Position numbers and translations under genes: made by a program. The notes below the pieces were generated by a model. It worked only from the letters and a program-made list of their open reading frames with translations. It ran no database searches and was not told where the DNA came from. From assembly GCA_013214695.1 (NCBI GenBank), contig JABSRX010000080.1:1-41929 (forward strand): 41,929 nt of DNA. Reading direction: 5' to 3'. This document shows, in pieces, positions 8,135-16,465 of this stretch. Within the stretch, counting starts at the first letter, position 1. Each line of letters opens with the position of its first letter. This DNA is from Rhizobiaceae bacterium (lineage in GTDB: Bacteria > Pseudomonadota > Alphaproteobacteria > Rhizobiales > Rhizobiaceae).

Positions 8135-11100
8135 ATGGCGCCGACGAACTATCCCTATCTGGATCTGACCGTTCTTCCGGAAATCAGACCCCACGTGATC
8201 ACATCACGTGCTGTCATCCTTTTTGATACAGGTTTTTCGACGGTCCTGTGGGCCAATGGCGAAGGTGCCGGCCTGCTCGGCTCGCCTGTTCTGCGTGATC
8301 TGCTGGACAGTGACTTGTCGCTCAATGCAGCCATGTCACGGCAAATCGCATCGGCCATTGAACAGCTCGACGATCATGATGATGTTTCTGCAGTGGTGCG
8401 CATCGGCCGGGTTCTGCGTTCACGCCTGGTGGGTTTCAATGTACGCCGGATCAAGCTGCCAGGCGGCGAGTCTGCCGTACTCATGGTTACGGAAGAACTG
8501 CATGGTCGCAGTCATTCCGAGCAGGATATGGCCCGCACCGCGGTCAACTCCCTTGACGGGTACAGCCATGCCTCTGCCATTTTGGCGGCGAATGGTGAAA
8601 TCGTTGCCGCTTCCGAACATTTCTCTGCGCTTGATGTTTCCGCAGATGAGCTCGGAAAATTAGTTTCCGAAGTGTCTTCGGAGCAAGATCGGCTGGTCAA
8701 ACGCCTGATCAACACGGCAAACGGCTCTCTGGCCGCCGGCATCGCGCGGCTCAGCGACGACCCGGCCAGCCATATCCTGATCATTGCTGACGCAAACGAA
8801 GCCGAAGCGACAGATGACACAAACGTAAGCGCCAGTACGGCAGCTGCCGCTGCAGCTATTGATTCAGCAGCTGAAACAGCCGACGCCAGCGAAGAAGTGG
8901 GCGACGAGGAAGGTGATGCCGACGCGGCGCCCGCTGTTGGCGCCTTTTCGAACCGCAGAGGGGCCGGTGCAGCAGGTCTGGGACGCTGGTATTATAAACA
9001 GCCCAAACAAGCCGCCGCCGGCGGCGAGGGCGACGGCGACGGCGACGCCTCCGCGCAGGACGCGGGTGATAATGAAATCGCGGCCAGCGCCAGTGGCGAC
9101 GTGGGCGCGGGCGAAACGCCGGAAGCCATCGACGAACCGGATGCGCGCGAAACCGATTCTGTTGCTGCTGATGAACAGACTGAAATCGCCAGCAACGACA
9201 GTGAAAGCGAAGCCGCAGGAGAAGCTGCTGACGACGCTGCGCCAGACACCGAAACCGATGATGGCGAAACAGACGATGACGCGGTGGCCAACGCCGCTGC
9301 TGCTGCCGCCGCCGCAACCGCAGCCGCTGTAACAGCGGGGGCTGCAACTCAAACGACGAATGAAAGTTCTGAAGCGTCAGAGACCAATCTGGAAAACAGT
9401 GGTCTGATCCAGGAAACCAGCTACACAGACGGTTCTGACGAAGACGCCACCACAACCACAAATAGCACGGATGCCGATTCGGCAGATACCGACGACCAAG
9501 ATGCGGGTCAGGCAGACGAAACGGCCGCCGGTTCCGATATCAGCGAGGACGAAGGCTTTGAATTTACAGTCGGCCCTAAGCCGATCCGCTTTGTCTGGGA
9601 CTTGGACACGAATAACGAGTTTCGCTCGGTATCGGACGAGTTTGCCGTAGCGGTTGGCCCCAACTCGGCCAATGTTGTTGGCCGCACCTGGTCAGACCTG
9701 TGCAAGGAATTCGAAATCGACAATGGCGAGGAAGTGACTGCCCTTCTTGCCAAGGGAGACACTTGGTCAGGAAAAACTGTGCTTTGGCCTGTCGAAGGAA
9801 CGGACTTGCGGGTACCGATCGACCTGGCCGGCCTGCCCTCCTATGGCAGAAATCGCGCCTTTGAGGGCTTCAACGGCTTCGGTATCGTGCGAACAGCCGA
9901 TGCTGTGGTTGACCCGCGCGCTTCGGGTCTTGCAATCGCCGGTATTGGCGCCGCCGCTACTGCCGCTATCGCAGGCGCAGACGACGAAGAAGAAGAGGAC
10001 AGCGAAGGCGCAGCTTCAAGCGCAGCAGATGCCGATGAAGCGGCGTCAGCGGCAGACTCTGGTGACCAGACATCAGCAGACGACCCTAGCGAGGATTCAA
10101 AGATCGTTGATCTTGGCAAGCGCCGCGAATCCAAAAATGGCCGCGCACTCTCCAGCGACGAGCAGGAAACCTTTGAAGAGATTGGCGAAAAGCTGTCCGA
10201 CAGCAGTGCATCAGAGGAAAGTACCGACGAAGAGGCCACGGAAGCTTCAAAAGAGAACACAGAAGACGCAAGCAACGAGCCGTTCATCCCGTCCGCATTC
10301 TCTGGCCCTTCCCGCAAGCCCCTTGGCACGACAACTGAGGAAAAGCCCGCTGCGGTTGGAACGCCCGACCACAATGTCGACACATCGATTCTTGCCCGCC
10401 TGCCCATCCCCGTATTGGTCTATCGCGACAATGATCTTCTGTTCGGCAACAATCAGTTTTTCGAGCAGACCGGCTATTCCGATCTGTCCCACCTGGCCTC
10501 CGCGGGCGGCATTGATGCTCTGTTCGGCGGAGCTGAAGTTGGCGACGACGATACCCAGTCGGCCATCTATCATGCGAATGGTCAGCAACTGCACCTTCAA
10601 GCCAATTTGCAATGTGTTCCCTGGGACGACGACCGCGCAATGCTGCTGACCCTGCGTGCAGCCGACGACAATGACGGCAGCGGTAGCAGCGACGACCAGG
10701 GCGGCGACGGGGACGGCGACGACACCGGTGGAGACGGCAACGGCAGTGGTGACAGTGACGATGACCCTTCAGACGGCAACGCACCTAAGGGAGCTGCCAA
10801 CGCAGGCTCCACGCCAACCGAGGGTGCGACCGCCCGACTGGCTGAAGTTGTGCCTTTGCATCAGGCCTCAACAAAGCCCGCATTTGGTGGCCTCGGTGCC
10901 GAGGACTTGCGCAATATTCTCGATACAGCAACCGATGGTGTGGTGATCCTCAGCGATGAAGGCATTGTCCGCGCGTTGAACAAGTCGGCCGAAGCCCTGT
11001 TCGATGTTGAGCCCGATGCAGTTCTCGATCAGTCTTTCACAAAGATCCTGGCGCCGGAAAGCCATCGCTCTGCAATGGACTACCTTTCCGGCATGTCCGG

Positions 11101-12001
11101 CACCGGCGTTGCCAGCCTGATGAACGATGGCCGTGAAGTTATTGGCAAGACGGCCAAAGGTGGCCTCATTCCCCTGTTCATGACCATTGGCAAGCTTCAG
11201 CAAACCAATGCATGCTGCGCCGTCATGCGCGACATCACCCAGTGGAAGAAGGCCGAAGAAGAGCTTCTCAGTGCCAAATCCATCGCCGAGACTGCAAGCG
11301 CGCAAAAGACCGAGTTTCTCGCCAAGGTGAGCCACGAAATCAGAACACCGCTGAATGCGATTATCGGATTCTCCGATATGATGATCGAGGAACGCTTCGG
11401 CAAAATCGACAACGATCGGTACCGTGGATATCTGCGCGACATCCATCGCTCCGGCAATCATGTGCTGGAACTGGTCAACGACTTGCTGGATATTTCCAAA
11501 ATCGAAGCCGGCAAGATGGAACTGGAATTCGATGCCTGTGATCTGAATACCATTGTGTCTGAATCGGTGGCGTTGACTCAGCCGGACGCCAATAAAGAGC
11601 GCATCATTATTCGAACCAGCCTGTCCGCCGTCGTGCCAAAGGTAGTCGCCGATCCACGCAGCCTGCGTCAGATCATTTTGAATCTGGTTTCGAACTCCAT
11701 CAAATACACCAAGCCTGGTGGTCAGGTTATTGTCTCCACCGTCTATGAAGAAAGCGGCGAAGTGGTGCTGCGGGTTCGCGACACCGGCATCGGCATGAGC
11801 GAGTTGGAGCTGACCCGCGCACTGAAACCATTCCAGCAGATCAATACTGAATCCGGCACCCAGGGCACCGGCCTTGGACTTCCGCTGACCAAAGCTATGG
11901 TCGAAGCCAACCGTGCTCGGTTTGAAATTGAAAGCAAACCCGAAGAAGGCACTTTGGTTGAGATCTTCTTCCCCAATCAGCGCGTTCTGGCTGACCGCTG
12001 A
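8135..12001 (+). CDS. Large multi-PAS histidine kinase, PleC/DivJ/PdhS-like
   Basis: This 1288-residue sensor kinase ends in a canonical core: HisKA with FLAKVSHEIRTPLNAIIGFSDMM (phospho-acceptor H1067; the HEIRT context also fits phosphatase activity) and HATPase_c with N-box LRQIILNLVSNSIKYT, G1 RDTGIGMS and G2 GTGLGL. A clear PAS precedes it (about 925-1045, ending CCAVMRDITQWKKAEEEL). Two more PAS-like segments are seen at about 480-590 (PIRFVWDLDTNNEFRSVSDEF) and 755-845 (PIPVLVYRDNDLLFGNNQFFEQTGY), and another possible one at 20-130. They are separated by Ala/Asp/Glu-rich low-complexity stretches (about 220-475, 605-745 and 850-905). No membrane segment is convincing, so it is probably cytosolic. 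The core most resembles rhizobial kinases acting on DivK/PleD-type regulators (inference). The ATG at 8135 is preferred to the TTG at 8129. Confidence 0.9.
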   Translation: MAPTNYPYLDLTVLPEIRPHVITSRAVILFDTGFSTVLWANGEGAGLLGSPVLRDLLDSDLSLNAAMSRQIASAIEQLDDHDDVSAVVRIGRVLRSRLVGFNVRRIKLPGGESAVLMVTEELHGRSHSEQDMARTAVNSLDGYSHASAILAANGEIVAASEHFSALDVSADELGKLVSEVSSEQDRLVKRLINTANGSLAAGIARLSDDPASHILIIADANEAEATDDTNVSASTAAAAAAIDSAAETADASEEVGDEEGDADAAPAVGAFSNRRGAGAAGLGRWYYKQPKQAAAGGEGDGDGDASAQDAGDNEIAASASGDVGAGETPEAIDEPDARETDSVAADEQTEIASNDSESEAAGEAADDAAPDTETDDGETDDDAVANAAAAAAAATAAAVTAGAATQTTNESSEASETNLENSGLIQETSYTDGSDEDATTTTNSTDADSADTDDQDAGQADETAAGSDISEDEGFEFTVGPKPIRFVWDLDTNNEFRSVSDEFAVAVGPNSANVVGRTWSDLCKEFEIDNGEEVTALLAKGDTWSGKTVLWPVEGTDLRVPIDLAGLPSYGRNRAFEGFNGFGIVRTADAVVDPRASGLAIAGIGAAATAAIAGADDEEEEDSEGAASSAADADEAASAADSGDQTSADDPSEDSKIVDLGKRRESKNGRALSSDEQETFEEIGEKLSDSSASEESTDEEATEASKENTEDASNEPFIPSAFSGPSRKPLGTTTEEKPAAVGTPDHNVDTSILARLPIPVLVYRDNDLLFGNNQFFEQTGYSDLSHLASAGGIDALFGGAEVGDDDTQSAIYHANGQQLHLQANLQCVPWDDDRAMLLTLRAADDNDGSGSSDDQGGDGDGDDTGGDGNGSGDSDDDPSDGNAPKGAANAGSTPTEGATARLAEVVPLHQASTKPAFGGLGAEDLRNILDTATDGVVILSDEGIVRALNKSAEALFDVEPDAVLDQSFTKILAPESHRSAMDYLSGMSGTGVASLMNDGREVIGKTAKGGLIPLFMTIGKLQQTNACCAVMRDITQWKKAEEELLSAKSIAETASAQKTEFLAKVSHEIRTPLNAIIGFSDMMIEERFGKIDNDRYRGYLRDIHRSGNHVLELVNDLLDISKIEAGKMELEFDACDLNTIVSESVALTQPDANKERIIIRTSLSAVVPKVVADPRSLRQIILNLVSNSIKYTKPGGQVIVSTVYEESGEVVLRVRDTGIGMSELELTRALKPFQQINTESGTQGTGLGLPLTKAMVEANRARFEIESKPEEGTLVEIFFPNQRVLADR

Positions 12002-12099
12002 TCATCCAACCAGTTCCGGTTAAACTGTCCCAACCGCAAGTGGTTGAAGTCATTCATGAACTTGCCCCACAAACCGCACCCACCGAAAACTTGACCCAA

Positions 12100-12116
12100 T
12101 TTAGAATATTTCTAAC
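12100..12116. promoter_or_regulatory. Irr-type iron control element (ICE box)
   Basis: TTTAGAA-TAT-TTCTAAC matches the Hyphomicrobiales Irr-binding ICE consensus TTTAGAA-N3-TTCTAAA at 13 of 14 fixed positions. It overlaps the 3' flank of a TTGACC hexamer at 12091-12096 and lies ahead of the Fe(III)-type permease gene, so that gene is probably under iron/haem control by Irr. The regulator gene is not in the window. Confidence 0.7.
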
Positions 12117-12280
12117 TTATTGGTTTTTATACTGTTTTTCTTGACGCCTTCGATTGCACCTCCTAAGCACTGATCGGTATTGCGACCTGGGAAAGCCGAA
12201 ACGAACGACTGCCTGTGTCGCGGGGCAAAGGACTTTTCGGATGGACAATCCAAACTGCAAATCTGACCTGGACGGACAGC

Positions 12281-13963
12281 GTGGCTGATCTGCAGCATCA
12301 AGGTGTAGAGAGCAATTGGCGCGGCCACTTGCGCGCCGCCGCTGCTCTGCCTGCAGGGACTCTGCTCCTCCTGTTGTTTTTGATCCTGCTGCCGGTTCTG
12401 GCCCTGTTTTGGATTGCTGCCACGTCCACATCCGACGTTTGGGAACACTTGGTGAGTTACGTTCTGCCGCGCTCGGCCGGCGATACGCTCATTTTGCTTG
12501 TTCTTACCGGCATCGGCACCACAATCATTGGTGCAGGCTGCGCCTGGCTTGTCAGCCTATACTCCTTCCCCGGCCGCAAGTTCTTTACCTGGGCCATGGT
12601 GTTGCCCCTGGCCGTCCCCACCTATATCGCCGCCTACACCCACGTGGAGTTCTTCGACTATTCAGGCCCGGTTCAAAGCACTCTGCGGTCCATCGCAGGG
12701 TTCACCACGTCACGGGACTACTGGTTTCCCGACATTCGCTCGATCTGGGGGGCCGGCTTCATCTTCACCATGGTGCTGTACCCTTATGTGTACATGACCT
12801 GCCGCTTGGTCTTCTCGATGCAGGGGTCATCGGTCTTGGACGTTGCCCGATCATTGGGAGCCAGACAGTCTGAAATCTTTTGGCGCGTTGCCATGCCAAT
12901 GGCCAGGCCGGCCCTGGCGGCGGGGGTGGCGCTGGCCATGATGGAGGCTCTCAACGATATCGGCGCCGTTGAAATACTTGGTGTCAAAACGCTCACATAT
13001 GCCGTATTTGAAACCTGGCTGAATCGGGACAATCTGGCTGGCGCAGTGCAACTTGCATTGCTGACCCTCATCATCATTGCGGCTCTGGTCTATGTCGAAC
13101 GCCGCGGACGTCAGCGCCGATCCTATGCAGCGGCGACCCGCGAACGTCCGCCGGCACGTCTTCAGTTGTCGCCCTCAAAACAACTGGCCTGCCTCATTGC
13201 ATGCACCTTGCCCCTGTTGCTGGGTCTCGGCATTCCATTGTGGATCCTGGGAACCTACGCCACCCGCCGGTTGGAAAATGCATTTACGCCCGAACTGGCA
13301 ACCGCCGCGGCCAACAGTTTTTATGTTGCATTGATCACCGCGATCGTGGCGACGTCGGTTGCCTATTTCATCCTACAGCTGGCACGCATTTCCAAACGCC
13401 CGGAAGTTGGCACAATCGGGCGCATCGCCGGCCTCGGATACGCCATCCCCGGCACGGTCCTGGCGGTGGGTTTGCTGGTGCCGTTGGCCGGATTTGACAA
13501 CTGGCTTGATGACCTGATGCGCCGTTATTTCAACATTTCAACGGGCCTGTTGTTCAGCGGATCCGTCGCTATCGTGGTCTATGCCTGCACCTTGCGCTTT
13601 CTGGCAGTTGCCTATGGAACCATCGAAGCCGGCTTTCTGCGGGTTTCACCGAATATCGACATGGCGGCTCGCGCTCTTGGGCGCGGCCCGACAGCCATGG
13701 CATGGCAGGTTCATCGTCCCATCCTGACCCGTGCGCTTTCGGTTGCCTTCCTGCTTGTCTTCGTCGAGACCATGAAGGAACTTTCAGCCACGCTATTGCT
13801 GCGTCCGTTCAATTTTGAAACCCTGGCCACCTTCGTTTACGACAGGGCCACCCAAAGTGCTCTGGAGGAAGCGGCTGCAGCCAGCCTCATCATCGTACTT
13901 ATGGGACTCGTTCCCGTAGTGCTGCTGACCCGCCTCGGTATCGACGGTTCCCGGTCCGACTAA
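12281..13963 (+). CDS. Fe(III)-type ABC transporter permease (FbpB-like)
   Basis: The product (560 residues from this start) has two fused permease halves, each with the BPD_transp_1 pattern. The EAA-type loops read VARSLGARQSEIFWRVAMPMARP in the first half and MAARALGRGPTAMAWQVHRPIL in the second, with roughly 12 membrane spans in total. This fused architecture is typical of FbpB/SfuB ferric iron importers of the inner membrane. Start choice is uncertain: the frame opens at a GTG at 12215 with no visible ribosome site; I favour the GTG at 12281, which leaves about 24 residues before the first span. No cognate binding protein or ATPase gene is adjacent, so partners must be encoded elsewhere. 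The upstream ICE box supports an iron role. Confidence 0.88.
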   Translation: MADLQHQGVESNWRGHLRAAAALPAGTLLLLLFLILLPVLALFWIAATSTSDVWEHLVSYVLPRSAGDTLILLVLTGIGTTIIGAGCAWLVSLYSFPGRKFFTWAMVLPLAVPTYIAAYTHVEFFDYSGPVQSTLRSIAGFTTSRDYWFPDIRSIWGAGFIFTMVLYPYVYMTCRLVFSMQGSSVLDVARSLGARQSEIFWRVAMPMARPALAAGVALAMMEALNDIGAVEILGVKTLTYAVFETWLNRDNLAGAVQLALLTLIIIAALVYVERRGRQRRSYAAATRERPPARLQLSPSKQLACLIACTLPLLLGLGIPLWILGTYATRRLENAFTPELATAAANSFYVALITAIVATSVAYFILQLARISKRPEVGTIGRIAGLGYAIPGTVLAVGLLVPLAGFDNWLDDLMRRYFNISTGLLFSGSVAIVVYACTLRFLAVAYGTIEAGFLRVSPNIDMAARALGRGPTAMAWQVHRPILTRALSVAFLLVFVETMKELSATLLLRPFNFETLATFVYDRATQSALEEAAAASLIIVLMGLVPVVLLTRLGIDGSRSD

Positions 13964-13968
13964 AGAAA

Positions 13969-13997
13969 CAAAAAAAACGCGGGCACAGGGCCCGCGT
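13969..13997 (-). terminator. Rho-independent terminator between permease and aacS
   Basis: ACGCGGGC (13977-13984) and GCCCGCGT (13990-13997) form a perfect 8-bp stem with a 5-nt loop. The A-run at 13969-13977 gives a U-tract on the minus strand, so it would end the acetoacetyl-CoA synthetase transcript, though it sits about 215 nt beyond that stop. It also lies just after the permease stop and may act on both strands. The gap 13998-14212 is AT-richer and I see no gene in it. Confidence 0.7.
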
Positions 13998-14212
13998 CAA
14001 AAAGTTGGTAAATTTGCTGTCAGGATGTAGGGGTCGTGTCTAAGTAAAACTCCTTGGAAAGTCGTTGGTGTTACCAATCACCGGTGACTTGTTGAGGCCA
14101 CTTTGCGCGTCATCGATTAAACCCTGCTTGCCAAATTTGTTAAAATTGTAGCGAACGCCGGTTGTTGGAGAGCAGGGTAAATTTCTTGGTAAGTATCTGT
14201 TAACCCTCGACT

Positions 14213-16183
14213 TTAACCTTGCAGCTCAGCAATGTTCTCAAACAGAGCCAACGCCTCGGGATTTGCCAGTGCCTCGCGGTTCTTCACCTTGCGCCCATGG
14301 ACAATGTCGCGCACAGCCAATTCGGTGATCTTGCCAGACTTTGTCCGGGGAATGTCAGCCACTGCGACCACCACCGCCGGAACATGGCGTGGTGAAGCAC
14401 CGGTTCGGATCTTCAATTTGATGGCCTTGGTCAGGTCCTCATCGAGAACCACACCCTCTGCAAGACGCACAAACAGGACGACGCGTGTGTCATTGTCCCA
14501 CTGCTGTCCAATGCAAAGCGCTTCCTCTACCTCCGGCATCTTTTCAACCTGGTTGTAGATCTCCGCGGTGCCAATTCTAACCCCGCCGGGGTTCAAGGTG
14601 GCATCCGATCGCCCGTGAATCACCATGCCACCATTGGCAGTCCATTCGGCGAAATCACCGTGACACCAAATGTTGTCAAACCGTTCAAAATAGGCGCCGT
14701 GGTATTTGTGTCCTTCGGGGTCGTTCCAGAACATGATCGGCATTGACGGAAATGAATTTACGCAAACCAGCTCGCCCTTTTCTTCGCGAATGGGTTTGCC
14801 ATCATCGTCCCACACCTGCACATCAAGCCCCAGGATCGGCCCTTGAATCTCACCGCTATAGACCGGTTGCCACGGCACAGCTCCGATGAAACAGGCCACG
14901 ATATCCGTTCCACCGGACACGGAAGCCAAGTGAATATCCGCTTTGATGCCATCATAGACAAAGGCAAAATTCTCCGGAGACAGCGGAGAGCCAGTCGAGG
15001 CAATTGTCTGCACAGACGACAGGTCGTGGGTTTCAATCGGCCGGTGACCGGCATTGCGAACCGCATCGATGAACTTCGCTGAAGTGCCGAAGAAGGTGAA
15101 CTTTTCTTCGCTCGCATAGTCAAAGATGACATCGGCATTGGGGAAGAACGGCGAGCCATCGTACAGCATGACTGTGGCATCGCAGGCAAGAGCCGACACC
15201 AACCAGTTCCACATCATCCATCCGCACGTGGTGAAATAAAACACTCGGTCGTCAGGGCGCACCCCGCAATGCAGCATGTGCTCTGACAGATGCTTCAGCA
15301 GAACGCCGCCCTGGCTGTGCACAATGCACTTTGGAACACCGGTGGTACCCGATGAAAACAAAATGTAGAGCGGGTGCGAAAACGGCAGCCGCTTGAACGC
15401 CAAATCCTGCGGCTCAAAGCCAGCCAAAAAGGTTTCAAGGGTGACGCAGCCCTCAACCTGATCGCAGATCGCCTCGCCACCACCCACATAGGGTAGAATG
15501 ACCGTCTTGTCGGCCGTCAGCTGCGGCGCAATGGCGGCAATCTTGCCAGCCACATCAATCTGCTTGCCATTGTACCAATATCCATCGCAGGCAATGAAAA
15601 GCACGGGCTCGATCTGACCGAAACGGTCCATTACCCCCTGTTCGCCAAAATCCGGCGAGCAGGACGACCATATGGCTCCGATTGAATTGGCGGCCATCAT
15701 ACAGGCAATGGTCTCCGGCAAATTAGGCACCATTGCCGCAATCCGATCGCTTTCCTTGATGCCTTGTGCCACAAACGCCTGCTGCAGTCGTGACACCAAT
15801 GCGCGCAACTCGTCCCATGACAGGCTGGAGCGCACCTTGTCCTCTCCCCGGAAAATCACGGCAGGGCCATCGCCGCTGCGACGCAGCAGATTTTCGGCGT
15901 AGTTCAATGACGAATCTGGAAAAAACTGCGCGCCTGGCATTTTTTCCGCATCGGCAACGATCCGGTCTCCCTTATCGCCAACCACCCCGCCATAGTCCCA
16001 AACGGCACTCCAGAAATCATCACAATGGCGAACCGACCAGTCGTGAAGGCTGCCAAAGTCAGGGTAGTCAGCCCCAGTGCGAGCGCTGCAGAAATCAGCA
16101 AATTCGCGCATCCGGGAAGCGTCAATGCGTTCCTGGCTGGGGGTCCAGAGGGGCTTGTCATGCGAGCGAGAGGAATGTGTCAT
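14213..16183 (-). CDS. aacS: Acetoacetyl-CoA synthetase
   Basis: This cytosolic adenylate-forming enzyme activates acetoacetate to acetoacetyl-CoA with ATP and CoA, feeding ketone-body or PHB-derived carbon into central metabolism. The 656-residue product has the ACS N-terminal cap, the A3 loop LFSSGTTGVPK (P-loop-like), CGWMMWN, and the late GGVRIGTAEIY and the C-terminal PRTKSGKITELAVRDIV with the catalytic lysine. Segments such as SSCSPDFGEQGVMDRFGQIEP and WNDPEGHKYHGAYFE separate acetoacetate-CoA ligases from acetyl-CoA synthetases. Length fits the family (about 650). The frame opens at 16240; the ATG at 16183 (MTHSSR) gives the usual N-terminus. The 282-nt gap to the divergent AsmA gene should hold both promoters, but I see only an AACATATGTT palindrome and a TAATAT hexamer near 16379-16393. 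Confidence 0.92.
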   Translation of the reverse strand: MTHSSRSHDKPLWTPSQERIDASRMREFADFCSARTGADYPDFGSLHDWSVRHCDDFWSAVWDYGGVVGDKGDRIVADAEKMPGAQFFPDSSLNYAENLLRRSGDGPAVIFRGEDKVRSSLSWDELRALVSRLQQAFVAQGIKESDRIAAMVPNLPETIACMMAANSIGAIWSSCSPDFGEQGVMDRFGQIEPVLFIACDGYWYNGKQIDVAGKIAAIAPQLTADKTVILPYVGGGEAICDQVEGCVTLETFLAGFEPQDLAFKRLPFSHPLYILFSSGTTGVPKCIVHSQGGVLLKHLSEHMLHCGVRPDDRVFYFTTCGWMMWNWLVSALACDATVMLYDGSPFFPNADVIFDYASEEKFTFFGTSAKFIDAVRNAGHRPIETHDLSSVQTIASTGSPLSPENFAFVYDGIKADIHLASVSGGTDIVACFIGAVPWQPVYSGEIQGPILGLDVQVWDDDGKPIREEKGELVCVNSFPSMPIMFWNDPEGHKYHGAYFERFDNIWCHGDFAEWTANGGMVIHGRSDATLNPGGVRIGTAEIYNQVEKMPEVEEALCIGQQWDNDTRVVLFVRLAEGVVLDEDLTKAIKLKIRTGASPRHVPAVVVAVADIPRTKSGKITELAVRDIVHGRKVKNREALANPEALALFENIAELQG

Positions 16184-16465
16184 TTGAAGCAGCCAAAACT
16201 GAGTTTTTGGTTTATTCAACTTTTGCCCTGCGCTTGGCAAGGTTAATTCCTCAAAAGCTGTTGGCTTGCCACACTATTGTCGAAAATCTGATCCACCAAC
16301 TATCAACATGAATTTGGACCATAAAACCAATACATTAGCGCATTTACGATAACTAGCTGTTCTCAATCTCTGCCGCACAACATATGTTAATATGATCCCA
16401 TTGGCCGCTAGTCGTATGTCGACGATTGACTCAATGCGATCCGCGGTTTCAGAGGCGACGTTTCA

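Noticed and set aside
8856-9461. Long minus-strand open frames rich in Arg/Leu opposite the large kinase gene
   Set aside because: They are mirror frames of the GC-rich, acidic low-complexity part of the kinase gene, with no domain, no ribosome site and biased composition.
13998-14212. AT-richer gap before the aacS stop considered as a small RNA or small gene
   Set aside because: I found no good ribosome site with an open frame and no promoter plus terminator pair bounding an RNA.
14190-14220. TTAACCCTCGACTTTAACC as a CtrA box
   Set aside because: The TTAA half-sites are 9 nt apart instead of the required 7, and the site is at the 3' end of aacS rather than a promoter.
16184-16465. Search for clear promoters in the aacS-AsmA divergent gap
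   Set aside because: Only a TAATAT hexamer and an AACATATGTT palindrome were seen; no matching -35 at proper spacing, so no promoter feature was called.
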